Shown piece after piece: positions 53,256-63,023 of a DNA stretch of 64,000 nt (positions within the stretch are counted from its first letter, which is position 1; every line of letters starts with the position of its first letter). Origin of the DNA: Streptantibioticus parmotrematis (GTDB lineage Bacteria > Actinomycetota > Actinomycetes > Streptomycetales > Streptomycetaceae); contig NZ_JAINVZ010000007.1 of the NCBI RefSeq assembly GCF_019890615.1, positions 186,001 through 250,000 of the forward strand, given 5' to 3'. The notes under the pieces are model-generated. The model had not been told where the DNA came from. It did not search any database and worked only from the letters and a program-made list of their open reading frames with translations. The position numbers and the translations under genes were made by a program.

Positions 53256-53810
53256 TCAGCCCAGCAGCGCGATGATCGCGTCCGTGGTGTCCGTCTCGCC
53301 GAGGCGGGGGAGGATCTTCTCGACGCTGACCCGGTGGGTCTCCGGGTCGAGGTCGGTCACCGCGTCGGTCGCGACGGTGACGTTGTAGCCGTGCTCGTAC
53401 GCGGAGCGCGCGGTGGACTCCACGCCGATGCTGGTCGCGATGCCCGCGACGACCACCTGGGTCACCTCGCGCCCGCGCAGCTCCTCGTCGAGGGCGGTGT
53501 GGTGGAACGCGCCCCAGGTCTGCTTGGTCACGGTGATGTCGTCCGGCTGCTGGTCCAGCTCCGGCACCAGCTCCGCCCAGTCGGCCGGGGGCTGACCGCC
53601 GGAGTGCGCGCGCTCGGTGCGGCCGGGGGCGCCCCCGGTCACGTTGACCAGCACGACCGGCAGCCCGGCCTTGCGGAACGCGGCGGCGAGCCGCGCGCCG
53701 TTGCCCACGACCTGCGCGGCGGGCAGCGGCTGGACCGGGGCGCCGGCGATGCCCTTCTGGAGGTCCACGAGGACGAGCGCGGTACGGGGGTCGAGTCGCG
53801 TAGCGGGCAT
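53256..53810 (-). CDS. Isochorismatase-family hydrolase
   Basis: A 184-aa alpha/beta protein. Asp16 (LVDLQKG) and Lys96 (VTKQTWGAF) are intact. The third family position, usually Cys in cysteine-hydrolase members, is Gly129 in 'AGIATSIGVESTARSA', as in isochorismatases proper, which use no nucleophilic Cys. It may cleave a vinyl ether or act on a related small molecule. It follows the MarR gene in the same direction (84-nt gap). Confidence 0.9.
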   Translation of the reverse strand: MPATRLDPRTALVLVDLQKGIAGAPVQPLPAAQVVGNGARLAAAFRKAGLPVVLVNVTGGAPGRTERAHSGGQPPADWAELVPELDQQPDDITVTKQTWGAFHHTALDEELRGREVTQVVVAGIATSIGVESTARSAYEHGYNVTVATDAVTDLDPETHRVSVEKILPRLGETDTTDAIIALLG

Positions 53811-53894
53811 GGGTGCCGCCTTCTTTCTTTCCTGGGTGGTTCGAGCCTGGGTGGTTCCGGCCCGGGGCGTCCGGGCCCGGGTGGTCCGGGGGTG

Positions 53895-54359
53895 TCAGGA
53901 CTGGGCCAGTCGCCTCAGCAGGGCGACGGCGTCGGCCAGGGCGCGCTGCTGCGCCTCGGTCAGCTCGGTCTCGATGGCCTCGGTCAGCCAGCCGCGCTTG
54001 GCGTCCCGCACCGAGGCGACGCACCGGGCGCCCGCCTCGGTGAGCGACACGACGACCTGACGGCCGTCGCCGGGGTCGGGACGGCGCTCGACCAGCCCTT
54101 GTTCCTCCAGCGCGGCGACGGTCAGGCGCATCGACTGGGGCCGCACGTGCTCCGCCCGGGCCAGCGCGGCCGTGGTGGCGTCACCCTCCGCGAGGCGGCC
54201 CAGCACGATGCGCTGCGAGGGCGTGAGCCCGCCGTGCGGCGCGGCGGCCCGCATACGCCGGCTGAGCTGCGCGACGACGGTCGCGAGCTCGACGGCGGTG
54301 CGTGAGTGATCCGGTCCTGGCACCCCGGCACCGTAAGCGATCGACAGGTGGACTGCCAA
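53895..54359 (-). CDS. MarR-family regulator
   Basis: A 154-aa regulator. ATG 54359 or GTG 54323 can start it. The winged HTH is 'GGLTPSQRIVLGRLAEGDAT', 'LARAEHVRPQSMRLTVAALE', 'GLVERRPDPGDGRQVVVSLT' with flanking dimerisation helices. It probably controls the downstream isochorismatase-like gene and, being divergent, could also affect the pyrimidine operon. Confidence 0.9.
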   Translation of the reverse strand: MAVHLSIAYGAGVPGPDHSRTAVELATVVAQLSRRMRAAAPHGGLTPSQRIVLGRLAEGDATTAALARAEHVRPQSMRLTVAALEEQGLVERRPDPGDGRQVVVSLTEAGARCVASVRDAKRGWLTEAIETELTEAQQRALADAVALLRRLAQS

Positions 54360-54554
54360 GTCGGCCTTGCAAGCCAGCCTGCCGATCCGGCCGCCATCAG
54401 CGCCCTCCGGTGAGGGCGACCGGACGAAACGTGATCGTCTTCGTTGAGTAACGACCTACGTATTGCCACAGTGGGTGATGCGCTCTTACCGTCTTTCCCT
54501 CGGCGGGTTCTACGTGCGTAGACCCCGCTTGACGTCGCGTCAGAGGAGCTGGTC
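54360..54554. promoter_or_regulatory. Promoter region of the pyrimidine-degradation operon
   Basis: It contains an exact 14-bp palindrome TCTACGTGCGTAGA (54509-54522), with another CTACGTA at about 54449, and an AGAGGAGCTGGTC ribosome site before ATG 54555. A TTGACG box lies just behind the palindrome. The palindrome is the best operator candidate. Confidence 0.6.
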
Positions 54555-55397
54555 ATGGCCACAGTCGTACGCGCCGCACTCGTCCAGGCCGCCTGGACCG
54601 GTGACACCGAATCGATGATCGCCAAGCACGAGGAACACGCCCGTGCGGCGGCCGCGCAGGGCGCGAAGATCATCGGATTCCAGGAGGTCTTCAACGCCCC
54701 GTACTTCTGCCAGGTGCAGGAGCCGGAGCACTACCGCTGGGCCGAGCCGGTCCCGGACGGCCCCACCGTCCAGCGCATGCGGGCGCTGGCCCGGGAGACC
54801 GGCATGGTGATCGTCGTCCCGGTCTTCGAGATCGAGCAGTCCGGCTTCTACTACAACACCGCCGCCGTCATCGACGCCGACGGCACCGTGCTCGGCACCT
54901 ACCGCAAGCACCACATCCCGCAGGTCAAGGGCTTCTGGGAGAAGTACTACTTCAAGCCCGGCAACCTCGGCTGGCCGGTCTTCGACACGGCCGTCGGCAA
55001 GGTCGGCGTCTACATCTGCTACGACCGGCACTTCCCCGAGGGCTGGCGCGCGCTCGGCCTGGCCGGGGCGCAGATCGTCTACAACCCGTCCGCCACCTCG
55101 CGCGGCCTGTCCGCCTACCTGTGGCAGCTGGAGCAGCCCGCGGCGGCCGTCGCCAACGAGTACTTCGTCGCCGCCATCAACCGCGTCGGCCGGGAGGAGT
55201 ACGGCGACAACGACTTCTACGGCACCTCCTACTTCGTCGACCCGCGCGGGCAGTTCGTCGGGGAGCCGGCCAGCGACACCAAGGAGGAGCTGGTCGTGCG
55301 CGACCTCGACCTCGGGCTGATCGACGAGGTCAGGCAGCAGTGGGCGTTCTACCGGGACCGCCGCCCCGACGCCTACGGCGACCTCGTGGAGCCCTGA
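54555..55397 (+). CDS. Beta-ureidopropionase (nitrilase superfamily)
   Basis: A 280-aa carbon-nitrogen hydrolase. The Glu44-Lys118-Cys155 triad is in FQEVFNAPYF, RKHHIPQ and YICYDRHFPEGW. It decarbamoylates N-carbamoyl-beta-alanine (or -beta-aminoisobutyrate) to the beta-amino acid, ammonia and CO2, the third step of reductive pyrimidine breakdown. It heads the operon with aminotransferase and dihydropyrimidinase, which supports this over N-carbamoylputrescine amidase, the closest alternative. Confidence 0.88.
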   Translation: MATVVRAALVQAAWTGDTESMIAKHEEHARAAAAQGAKIIGFQEVFNAPYFCQVQEPEHYRWAEPVPDGPTVQRMRALARETGMVIVVPVFEIEQSGFYYNTAAVIDADGTVLGTYRKHHIPQVKGFWEKYYFKPGNLGWPVFDTAVGKVGVYICYDRHFPEGWRALGLAGAQIVYNPSATSRGLSAYLWQLEQPAAAVANEYFVAAINRVGREEYGDNDFYGTSYFVDPRGQFVGEPASDTKEELVVRDLDLGLIDEVRQQWAFYRDRRPDAYGDLVEP

Positions 55398-55402
55398 TCG
55401 TT

Positions 55403-56737
55403 ATGGCAGCCATGACCGACCCCACGCACTCCGCGCTCCTCGCCCGCCATCGCGCCGTCATGCCGGACTGGCTGGCCACCTACTACCGGGAGCCCCTCGA
55501 GATCACCCACGGCGAGGGCCGCCGGGTCTGGGACGCCGAGGGACGCGAGTACCTCGACTTCTTCGGCGGCATCCTCACCACCATGACCGCGCACGCGCTG
55601 CCCGAGGTCACCAAGGCGGTCAGCGAGCAGGCGGGCCGCATCCTGCACAGCTCGACCCTCTACCTCAGCCGCACCGCCGTCGAACTCGCCGAGCGCATCG
55701 CCGCGTTGTCCGGCATCCCCGACGCCCGGGTCTTCTTCACCACCTCCGGCACCGAGGCCAACGACACGGCGCTGCTGCTCGCCACCACCTTCCGCCGCTC
55801 CAACCAGATCGTGGCGCTGCGCAACAGCTACCACGGCCGCTCCTTCACCTCGATCGGCATCACCGGCAACTCCTCCTGGTCGCCCACGAGCCTGTCGCCC
55901 CTCCAGACCCTGTACGTGCACGGCGGCATCCGCAGCCGGGGCCCGTTCGCCCACCTGACGGACGCCCAGTTCGTCGCGGCCTGCGTCGAGGACCTGCGCG
56001 ACGTGCTCGGGCAGGCCAACGGCACCGTCGCCGCGCTGATCGCCGAACCGGTGCAGGGCGTCGGCGGGTTCACCTCGCCGCCGGACGGGCTGCTCGCCGC
56101 GTTCCGCGAGGTGCTGGCCGAACGCGGCATCCTGTGGATCACGGACGAGGTGCAGACCGGCTGGGGGCGCACCGGCGACCACTTCTGGGGCTGGCAGGCA
56201 CACGCGCAGGCCGGCCCGCCGGACATCCTGACCTTCGCCAAGGGCATCGGCAACGGCCTGTCCATGGGCGGTGTCGTCGCCCGCGCCGAGGTGATGAACT
56301 GCCTGGACGCCAACTCCCTCTCCACCTTCGGCGGCAGCCCCGTCACCACCGCGGGCGCGCTCGCCAACCTCACCTACCTCGTCGACCACGACCTCCAGGG
56401 CAACGCCCGGCGCGTCGGCGGACTGCTGCTCGCCAGGCTCCAGTCGATCGCCGCGGCCAGCCCGGTCGTGCGCGAGGTGCGCGGGCGCGGGCTGATGATC
56501 GGCGTCGAGCTGGTCGAACCCGGCACCGACGAGCCGTCGCCCGCGATCGCCACCGCGGTCCTGGAAGCCGCCCGCGAAGGCGGCCTGCTCATCGGCAAGG
56601 GCGGCCGCGCGGGCAACGTCCTGCGGATCGCGCCGCCCCTGACGCTCACCGTCGCCGAGGCCGAACGCGGCGCCGCCGTCCTGCAGAGCGCGCTGAGCGA
56701 GGCCCACGCCGCCACCACGGAAGGACAGCGCGCATGA
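55403..56737 (+). CDS. Class III aminotransferase (beta-alanine/AGXT2-like)
   Basis: A 444-aa PLP enzyme. ATG 55403 is 5 nt past the previous stop. Lys280 in LTFAKGIGNG binds PLP, with Asp248 in WITDEVQTGWGRTG and the phosphate-binding 'FTTSGTEANDTALL'. It should transfer the amino group of beta-alanine or beta-aminoisobutyrate to a keto acid. It is translationally coupled to the dihydropyrimidinase gene (ATGA). Confidence 0.9.
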   Translation: MAAMTDPTHSALLARHRAVMPDWLATYYREPLEITHGEGRRVWDAEGREYLDFFGGILTTMTAHALPEVTKAVSEQAGRILHSSTLYLSRTAVELAERIAALSGIPDARVFFTTSGTEANDTALLLATTFRRSNQIVALRNSYHGRSFTSIGITGNSSWSPTSLSPLQTLYVHGGIRSRGPFAHLTDAQFVAACVEDLRDVLGQANGTVAALIAEPVQGVGGFTSPPDGLLAAFREVLAERGILWITDEVQTGWGRTGDHFWGWQAHAQAGPPDILTFAKGIGNGLSMGGVVARAEVMNCLDANSLSTFGGSPVTTAGALANLTYLVDHDLQGNARRVGGLLLARLQSIAAASPVVREVRGRGLMIGVELVEPGTDEPSPAIATAVLEAAREGGLLIGKGGRAGNVLRIAPPLTLTVAEAERGAAVLQSALSEAHAATTEGQRA

Positions 56738-58134
56738 CCAGCACCCTCATCCGCGGCGGCCTGGTCGTCACCGCCGCCGAGGAGACCCACGCCGACGTCC
56801 TGGTCGACCACGGCCGCGTCGTCGCCCTGTTCGCCCGCGACACCGGGACCGACCTCACGCCCAGCGCCGACCGGGTCATCGACGCCACCGGCAAGTACGT
56901 CATCCCGGGCGGCGTCGACGCCCACACCCACATGGAGATGCCGTTCGGCGGCACCTACGCCTCCGACACCTTCGAGACCGGCACCCGCGCCGCCGCCTGG
57001 GGCGGCACCACCACCATCGTGGACTTCGCCATCCAGGGCGTCGGCAAGTCGCTGCGCGAAGGACTCGACGCCTGGCACGCCAAGGCCGACGGACGCTGCG
57101 CCGTCGACTACGGCTTCCACATGATCCTCGCGGACGTCAACGACCGCACGCTCAAGGAGATGGACACCCTCGTGGAGGAGGGCGTCACCTCCTTCAAGCT
57201 CTTCATGGCCTACCCCGGCGTCTTCTACAGCGACGACGGCAAGATCCTGCGCGCCATGCAACGCGCCGCCGTCAACGGCGGGTTGATCATGATGCACGCG
57301 GAGAACGGCATCGCCATCGACGTCCTCGTCGAACAGGCGCTGGCCGCCGGAAAGACCGACCCCCGCTACCACGGCGAGGTCCGCAAGGCGCTGCTGGAGG
57401 CCGAGGCCACCCACCGCGCCATCCAGCTCTCCCGGGTCGCCGGTTCCCCGCTGTACGTCGTCCACGTCTCGGCCACCGAGGCGGTCGAGGAGCTGGCCCG
57501 CGCCCGCGACCTCGGCCTGAACGTCTTCGGCGAGACCTGCCCGCAGTACCTGTTCCTGTCCACCGACAACCTCGCCGAGCCCGACTTCGAGGGCGCCAAG
57601 TACGTCTGCTCCACGCCGCTGCGCCCGGTCGAGCACCAGGCGGCGCTGTGGCGGGGCCTGCGCACCAACGACCTGTCCGTGGTCTCCACCGACCACTGCC
57701 CGTTCTGCTTCACCGGGCAGAAGGACCTGGGCCGCGGCGACTTCTCCCGTATCCCCAACGGCCTGCCCGGCGTGGAGAACCGGATGGACCTGCTCCACCA
57801 GGCCGTGGTCGACGGCCACATCACCCGCCGCCGCTGGATCGAGCTGGCCTGCGCCACGCCCGCCCGGATGTTCGGGCTGCACCCGCGCAAGGGCACCATC
57901 GCGCCGGGCGCCGACGCCGACATCGTCGTCTACGACCCGCGCACCGAACAGGTCATCTCCGCCGAGACCCACCACATGAACGTCGACTACTCGGCGTACG
58001 AGGGCCGCCGGATCACCGGCCGGGTGGAGACCGTCCTGTCGCGCGGTGAACTCGTCATCGAGGGACGGGAGTTCGTCGGCCGCGCGGGCCACGGCCAGTA
58101 CCAGCCGCGCGGCACCTGTCAGTACCTGCTCTGA
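56734..58134 (+). CDS. hydA: Dihydropyrimidinase/hydantoinase
   Basis: A 466-aa amidohydrolase. Metal ligands His64 and His66 (DAHTHMEMPFGG), carboxylated Lys155 (FKLFMAYPG), His188 (MMHAENG), His244 (VVHVSA) and Asp320 (STDHCPF) are complete. It hydrolyses dihydropyrimidines (or hydantoins) to N-carbamoyl-beta-amino acids, feeding the upstream ureidopropionase. The start overlaps the aminotransferase stop. Confidence 0.94.
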   Translation: MTSTLIRGGLVVTAAEETHADVLVDHGRVVALFARDTGTDLTPSADRVIDATGKYVIPGGVDAHTHMEMPFGGTYASDTFETGTRAAAWGGTTTIVDFAIQGVGKSLREGLDAWHAKADGRCAVDYGFHMILADVNDRTLKEMDTLVEEGVTSFKLFMAYPGVFYSDDGKILRAMQRAAVNGGLIMMHAENGIAIDVLVEQALAAGKTDPRYHGEVRKALLEAEATHRAIQLSRVAGSPLYVVHVSATEAVEELARARDLGLNVFGETCPQYLFLSTDNLAEPDFEGAKYVCSTPLRPVEHQAALWRGLRTNDLSVVSTDHCPFCFTGQKDLGRGDFSRIPNGLPGVENRMDLLHQAVVDGHITRRRWIELACATPARMFGLHPRKGTIAPGADADIVVYDPRTEQVISAETHHMNVDYSAYEGRRITGRVETVLSRGELVIEGREFVGRAGHGQYQPRGTCQYLL

Positions 58135-58220
58135 CCACCGGGTCGCCGCCGCCCCGCGTGATCACGGGGTGGCGGCGAACGGCCGAACCGCTTTCAGGAA
58201 TCAGAAAGTAGGGCCGACAG

Positions 58221-59240
58221 ATGGACTTCGGACTCGTCCTGCAGACCGATCCGCCCGCCTCCGCCGTCGTCGGACTCATGCGCCGCGCCGAACGCAACGG
58301 CTTCCGCTACGGCTGGACCTTCGACTCCGCCGTGCTGTGGCAGGAACCCTTCGTCATCTACAGCCGCATCCTGGAACACACCGACCACCTCGTCGTCGGC
58401 CCGATGGTCACCAACCCCGGCACCCGCACCTGGGAGGTGACCGCCTCCACCTTCGCCACCCTCAACGACATGTACGGCAACCGCACCGTCTGCGGCATCG
58501 GCCGCGGCGACTCCGCGATGCGCGTCGCGGGCCGCAAGCCCAACACCCTCGCACGGCTGGGCGAGGCGATCGGCGTCATCCGGGACCTGGCCGAGGGCCG
58601 CCAGGCGGAGGTCGACGGCAACCGGGTGCGCCTGCCGTGGGTCAGGGACGGCCGACTGCCGGTCTGGATGGCCGCGTACGGGCCCAAAGCCCTCGCGCTC
58701 GCCGGGCGCGAGGCGGACGGCTTCATCCTCCAGCTCGCCGACCCCTTCCTCACCGAGTGGATGGTCAAGGCGGTGCGCTCCGCGGCCGAGGAGGCCGGGC
58801 GCGACCCGGGCGAGGTGACGATCTGCGTGGCCGCGCCCGCGTACGTCACCGACGGGAGCGACGCGGGGCTGGCGCACGCCCGCGAGCAGTGCCGGTGGTT
58901 CGGCGGGATGGTCGGCAACCACGTCGCCGACCTGGTCGGCCGCTACGGCGAGCACTCCGGCATGGTCCCCGACGAGCTGACCGCGTACGTCAAGGACCGG
59001 CAGGGGTACGACTACGCGCACCACGGGCGGGCGGGCAACCCCGACACCGCGTTCGTGCCGGACGCCGTGGTCGACCGCTTCTGCCTGATCGGCCCGCCCG
59101 AGGCACACGTCGAGAAGTTGCGGGCGCTGCGGGAGCTGGGCGTCGACCAGTTCGCGGTGTACGCCATGCACGACGCCCGCGAGGCGGTCGTCGACGCCTA
59201 CGGCGAACACGTCATCCCGGCGCTGGGGCAGGGCAGATGA
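58221..59240 (+). CDS. F420-dependent LLM-class oxidoreductase
   Basis: A 339-aa luciferase-like barrel of the TIGR03842 type, preceded by a GGGCCG spacer rather than a strong ribosome site. 'MDFGLVLQTDPPASAVVGLM', 'IGRGDSAMRVAGRKPNTLAR' and 'LPVWMAAYGPKALALAGREA' are characteristic of deazaflavin-dependent members. In this operon it may reduce the pyrimidine ring, replacing dihydropyrimidine dehydrogenase, for which no gene is present. That is inference from context. Confidence 0.88.
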   Translation: MDFGLVLQTDPPASAVVGLMRRAERNGFRYGWTFDSAVLWQEPFVIYSRILEHTDHLVVGPMVTNPGTRTWEVTASTFATLNDMYGNRTVCGIGRGDSAMRVAGRKPNTLARLGEAIGVIRDLAEGRQAEVDGNRVRLPWVRDGRLPVWMAAYGPKALALAGREADGFILQLADPFLTEWMVKAVRSAAEEAGRDPGEVTICVAAPAYVTDGSDAGLAHAREQCRWFGGMVGNHVADLVGRYGEHSGMVPDELTAYVKDRQGYDYAHHGRAGNPDTAFVPDAVVDRFCLIGPPEAHVEKLRALRELGVDQFAVYAMHDAREAVVDAYGEHVIPALGQGR

Positions 59241-60784
59241 CCACGGGGGCGGCGCTCCCGCCCGCCGCCGCCGACGGGCCGCTGGAGCTGTCCGCGGGCG
59301 AGGTGCCCGACGACGGCCGCTTCGCCAACGCCGACCTGCGCCCGGTGCCGGTCGCTGAACGCCACTGGACGACCTACAACTTCACCGCGCTGTGGGTCGG
59401 CATGGCCCACAACATCCCGTCCTGGACGCTGGCTTCGGGCCTGGTCGCGCTCGGCATGGACTGGAAGCAGTCGGTGCTGACCATCGCGCTGGCCAACCTG
59501 ATCGTGCTGGTGCCGATGCTGCTGACCGGGCACGCCGGGCCCAAGTACGGCATACCCTTCCCCGTGCTGGCCCGGGCGTCGTTCGGGCTGCGCGGGGCGA
59601 ACCTGCCGGCGCTGGTGCGGGCCGCCGTGGCCTGCGCGTGGTTCGGCATCCAGACCTGGATCGGCGGCGAGGGCATCTTCTTCCTGGCCGGCAAGCTCTT
59701 CGGCCACGGCTGGGCGAACGCCTCCGCCGTCGGCGGCTACCCGTGGACGCAGTGGCTGTCGTTCGGTGTCTTCTGGCTGATCGAACTCGCCATCATCGCC
59801 CGGGGGATGGAGACGCTGCGGCGCTTCGAGAACTGGGCCGCGCCCTTCGTCCTCGTCGGCGCGATCGCGCTGCTGATCTGGATCACCGTCAAGGCGGGCG
59901 GCCTCGGCCCGCTGCTCGACCAGCCGTCGAAGCTCGGCTGGGGCCACCGCTTCTGGCCGGTCTTCTTCCCCTCCCTGATGGGCATGATCGGCTTCTGGTC
60001 CACGCTGTCGCTCAACATCCCCGACTTCACCCGCTTCGGCGCGGGCCAACGGGCCCAGGTGCGCGGGCAGTCGCTGGGCCTGCCGACCACGATGACCGCG
60101 TTCGCGCTGCTGTCGGTCCTGGTCACCTCCGGATCGCAGGCGGTCTACGGCAAGCCGGTGTGGGACCCGATCCAGCTCGCCTCCCACCTGTCGAACGCGA
60201 TGGGCGTGCTGTTCGCGCTGCTGACCGTGCTGATCGCCACCATCAGCTGCAACCTCGCGGCCAACGTCGTCTCGCCCGCCTACGACCTGTCCAACCTCGC
60301 GCCGCGCGTCTTCACCTTCCGGGGCGGCGCGCTGCTGACCGGCGTGGTGGGCGTCGTCATCTTCCCCTGGAAGCTGATCTCCTCGCCGCAGGTCTACATC
60401 TACACCTGGCTCGGCGTGGTCGGCGGCCTGCTCGGCACGGTCGCGGGCGTCCTGATCGCCGACTACTGGATCGTCCGCCGCACCCGCCTCGACCTCGCGG
60501 GCCTCTACCGCCCGGACGGCCCCTACTGGTACCGGGCGGGCTGGAACTGGCGGGCGGTGACCGCGTTCGCCGTCGGCGGCCTGCTGGCGGTCGGCGGCTC
60601 GTACTCGGCCCCCGGCACCGGCCCGTTCCCGGCCCACGGCATGATCCCGTTCCTCAAGCCCCTGGCCGACTACGGCTGGGCGGTGGGTCTCGCCTCGGCG
60701 CTGCTGCTGTACGCGGGACTCATGCGGGCCCTCCCGCCCGGCCGCCGGGCCGACGTGATCCGGGCGCCGGGCCCGACCGGGTGA
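59237..60784 (+). CDS. NCS1-family nucleobase:cation symporter
   Basis: A 515-aa membrane protein with about 12 helices, ATG overlapping the previous stop. '[20 protein letters not shown]', '[20 protein letters not shown]' and '[20 protein letters not shown]' are NCS1 signatures. Within this operon it most likely imports uracil, dihydropyrimidine or hydantoin. It completes an uptake-to-beta-alanine pathway encoded in one unit. Confidence 0.92.
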   Translation: MTTGAALPPAAADGPLELSAGEVPDDGRFANADLRPVPVAERHWTTYNFTALWVGMAHNIPSWTLASGLVALGMDWKQSVLTIALANLIVLVPMLLTGHAGPKYGIPFPVLARASFGLRGANLPALVRAAVACAWFGIQTWIGGEGIFFLAGKLFGHGWANASAVGGYPWTQWLSFGVFWLIELAIIARGMETLRRFENWAAPFVLVGAIALLIWITVKAGGLGPLLDQPSKLGWGHRFWPVFFPSLMGMIGFWSTLSLNIPDFTRFGAGQRAQVRGQSLGLPTTMTAFALLSVLVTSGSQAVYGKPVWDPIQLASHLSNAMGVLFALLTVLIATISCNLAANVVSPAYDLSNLAPRVFTFRGGALLTGVVGVVIFPWKLISSPQVYIYTWLGVVGGLLGTVAGVLIADYWIVRRTRLDLAGLYRPDGPYWYRAGWNWRAVTAFAVGGLLAVGGSYSAPGTGPFPAHGMIPFLKPLADYGWAVGLASALLLYAGLMRALPPGRRADVIRAPGPTG

Positions 60785-60818
60785 CGCGGCGGGACACGGC
60801 GTCTGGCACCGTGGAGGC

Positions 60819-62240
60819 GTGGACAGGGATCTTGCGGACGTGATCGTGATCGGGGCCGGGCCCAACGGGCTGACCGCCGCGGTGGAGCTGGCCCGGGCGG
60901 GGCTCGGCGTCGAGGTGTACGAGGCGGCCGACGCGGTGGGCGGCGGAGCCCGCACCGAGGAGCTGACCCTGCCCGGCTTCCGGCACGACCCCTGCTCCAC
61001 CGCGCACCCCTTCGGCGCCGGTTCTCCCGTCTTCAACAGCCTGCCGCTGCGCGAACACGGCCTGGAATGGGCGCACGCCGAGCTGCCGATGGCCCACCCG
61101 TTCCCGGACGGCACCGCCGCCGTACTGGCCCGCGACGTCGGTGAGACCGCCGCCTCGCTCGGACCGCGGGACGCGGGCGCGTACCGCAGGCTCGTGGAGC
61201 CGTTCACCGGGCGCTGGGACGCGCTGGCGGGCGACGTGCTGCGCCCGCAGTGGGCGGGGCTGCCGCGCCATCCGCTGCTGTTCGCCCGCTTCGGGGCGGT
61301 CGGCGGCCTGCCGGTCGCGCTCCTCGCGCGGCGCTTCCGTCACGAGCGGGCGCGCGGCCTGCTCGCCGGCGCCGCCGCCCACCTGGTCGGCCCGATGACC
61401 GGACCGGTCACCGCGGGCGGCGCGCTGACCTTCCTGCTCGCCGGGCACGACGGCGGCTGGCCGTTCGCCCGCGGCGGCTCGCAGGCCATCTCCGACGCGC
61501 TCGCGAGCCTGCTGCGCGTCCACGGCGGCGTCATCCGCACCGGCGTCACGGTCACCACGCTCGCCGACCTGCCGCCCGCCCGCGCCTACGTCTTCGACAC
61601 CTCGCCCACCGCGCTCGCCCGGATCGCCGGCCTCGACCGCGCCTACCGGGGCTTCCGTTACGGGCCCGCCACGTTCAAGGTCGACTACGCGCTGGACGGT
61701 CCGGTGCCGTGGACCGCGCCGCAGGCCCGCCGCGCCGGGACCGTCCACCTCGGGCCGTCCTACGGCGAGATCGGCGCGGCGATGCGGGCGGTGACCCGGG
61801 GACGCGAGCCCGAGGTGCCGTTCGTGCTGACCGCGCAGCCCACGCTCGCCGACCCGAGCCGCGCACCGGAGGGCAAGCACGTCTTCTACGCCTACTGCCA
61901 CGTGCCCAACGGCTGGCGCGGCGACGCCACCGCCGCGATCGAGGCACAGATCGAGCGCTTCGCCCCCGGCTTCACTGACCGTGTCCTGGCCCGCGCCGTC
62001 AGCGGCCCGGCCCGACTCGCCGCCCGCAACGCCAACTACGTGGGCGGCGACGCCCTGTGCGGCTCGACGGCCGGACTGCGCGCGGTGATCCGCCCCGCGC
62101 TGCGCAGGGTGCCGTACGCGACGAGCGACCCCGCGGTCTTCCTGTGCTCGCAGGCCACCCCGCCGGGGCCCGGAGTGCACGGGATGTGCGGGCACCACGC
62201 GGCGAGGGCGGTACTCAGGGCGCTGGAGCGGGCGCGCTGA
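60819..62240 (+). CDS. FAD-dependent oxidoreductase (phytoene-desaturase-like)
   Basis: A 473-aa protein with GTG start. The dinucleotide motif is '[20 protein letters not shown]' near the N-terminus, with '[17 protein letters not shown]' following, and a C-terminal '[15 protein letters not shown]' that closes the FAD fold. It resembles amine-oxidase/phytoene-desaturase-like proteins; there is no carotenoid cluster nearby. It is probably co-directional with, but separate from, the pyrimidine operon (34-nt gap). Confidence 0.87.
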   Translation: MDRDLADVIVIGAGPNGLTAAVELARAGLGVEVYEAADAVGGGARTEELTLPGFRHDPCSTAHPFGAGSPVFNSLPLREHGLEWAHAELPMAHPFPDGTAAVLARDVGETAASLGPRDAGAYRRLVEPFTGRWDALAGDVLRPQWAGLPRHPLLFARFGAVGGLPVALLARRFRHERARGLLAGAAAHLVGPMTGPVTAGGALTFLLAGHDGGWPFARGGSQAISDALASLLRVHGGVIRTGVTVTTLADLPPARAYVFDTSPTALARIAGLDRAYRGFRYGPATFKVDYALDGPVPWTAPQARRAGTVHLGPSYGEIGAAMRAVTRGREPEVPFVLTAQPTLADPSRAPEGKHVFYAYCHVPNGWRGDATAAIEAQIERFAPGFTDRVLARAVSGPARLAARNANYVGGDALCGSTAGLRAVIRPALRRVPYATSDPAVFLCSQATPPGPGVHGMCGHHAARAVLRALERAR

Positions 62241-62393
62241 CGCCGTGGGACCCGCGCCCCGCGGCGCGACCGTATTGTCCTTCTTGGGGGCGTCTTGCGG
62301 TGCTCCTGGCGCGGTTCTAGCCATACCCGTGACCTACCCGTCAGTAGTGTCCTCGGGCGTCCGCGCCGTCAGACCTCAGAAAGGGTGCCCGCC

Positions 62394-62894
62394 ATGGTGA
62401 CCGGCGACCGTTCTGCCCACGTCCCCGGAACCGGCCTGGACACGCTCGACCTCGGGACGCTCGACCTGGGCTCCGTGGAGCCGGCCGAGTTCGCCCGCAT
62501 CGTCAAGGCGACCCCGGCCCGGCAGACCGCCCGGATCATGGCGGGCCCCCACCGCAGGCGCGTGCTGGACGAGTTGTTCCGGCGGATGGAGACGCTCTTC
62601 CGGCCGGACGCGGCGGGCGACCGCGAGGCGCTGGTGCGCTGGCGGATCACCGGCGAGGGCGGCGCGGTCGACACGTACGAGACGCACATCGCGCACCGCC
62701 GTTGCGTCGTGACCGCGCACGCCACCGACCGCACGCCCCGGCTGACCCTGACCATGGCCGCGCCGGAACTGCTCCGGCTCGCCTCCGGCAACGCCTCCGG
62801 GCCCGCGCTGTACCTGGTGCGCAGGCTGAAGGCGCAGGGCGACCTACGGCTCGCGGGCGGGCTGATGCACTACTTCGACCTGCCGAGGCCGTGA
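62394..62894 (+). CDS. SCP2 sterol-carrier-like protein
   Basis: A 166-aa protein, ATG 62394. It contains 'EFARIVKATPARQTARIMAG', 'FRRMETLFRPDAAGDREALV', 'WRITGEGGAVDTYETHI' and 'ASGPALYLVRRLKAQGDLRL', the fold of SCP2 sterol-binding proteins, which bind lipids in a hydrophobic tunnel. The N-terminus repeats DTLDLGTLDLGS. A 14-bp duplication (AGGCCGTGAACCGG) covers its stop. Lipid ligand unknown. Confidence 0.85.
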   Translation: MVTGDRSAHVPGTGLDTLDLGTLDLGSVEPAEFARIVKATPARQTARIMAGPHRRRVLDELFRRMETLFRPDAAGDREALVRWRITGEGGAVDTYETHIAHRRCVVTAHATDRTPRLTLTMAAPELLRLASGNASGPALYLVRRLKAQGDLRLAGGLMHYFDLPRP

Positions 62895-63023
62895 ACCGGT
62901 TCGCCCCGCGAAGGCCGTGAACCGGCGGCGCGCGTCCGGCACTCGAGACGCGCCGCCGCGGATCGTTTGCGGCGCGGACGGCCGGGACAGGTCCCTCCTG
63001 GCCCGACCGCGAGAGGACTGCCC

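Noticed and set aside
62886-62925. Duplicate AGGCCGTGAACCGG around the SCP2-like stop
   Set aside because: A short simple duplication with no further structure; judged incidental.
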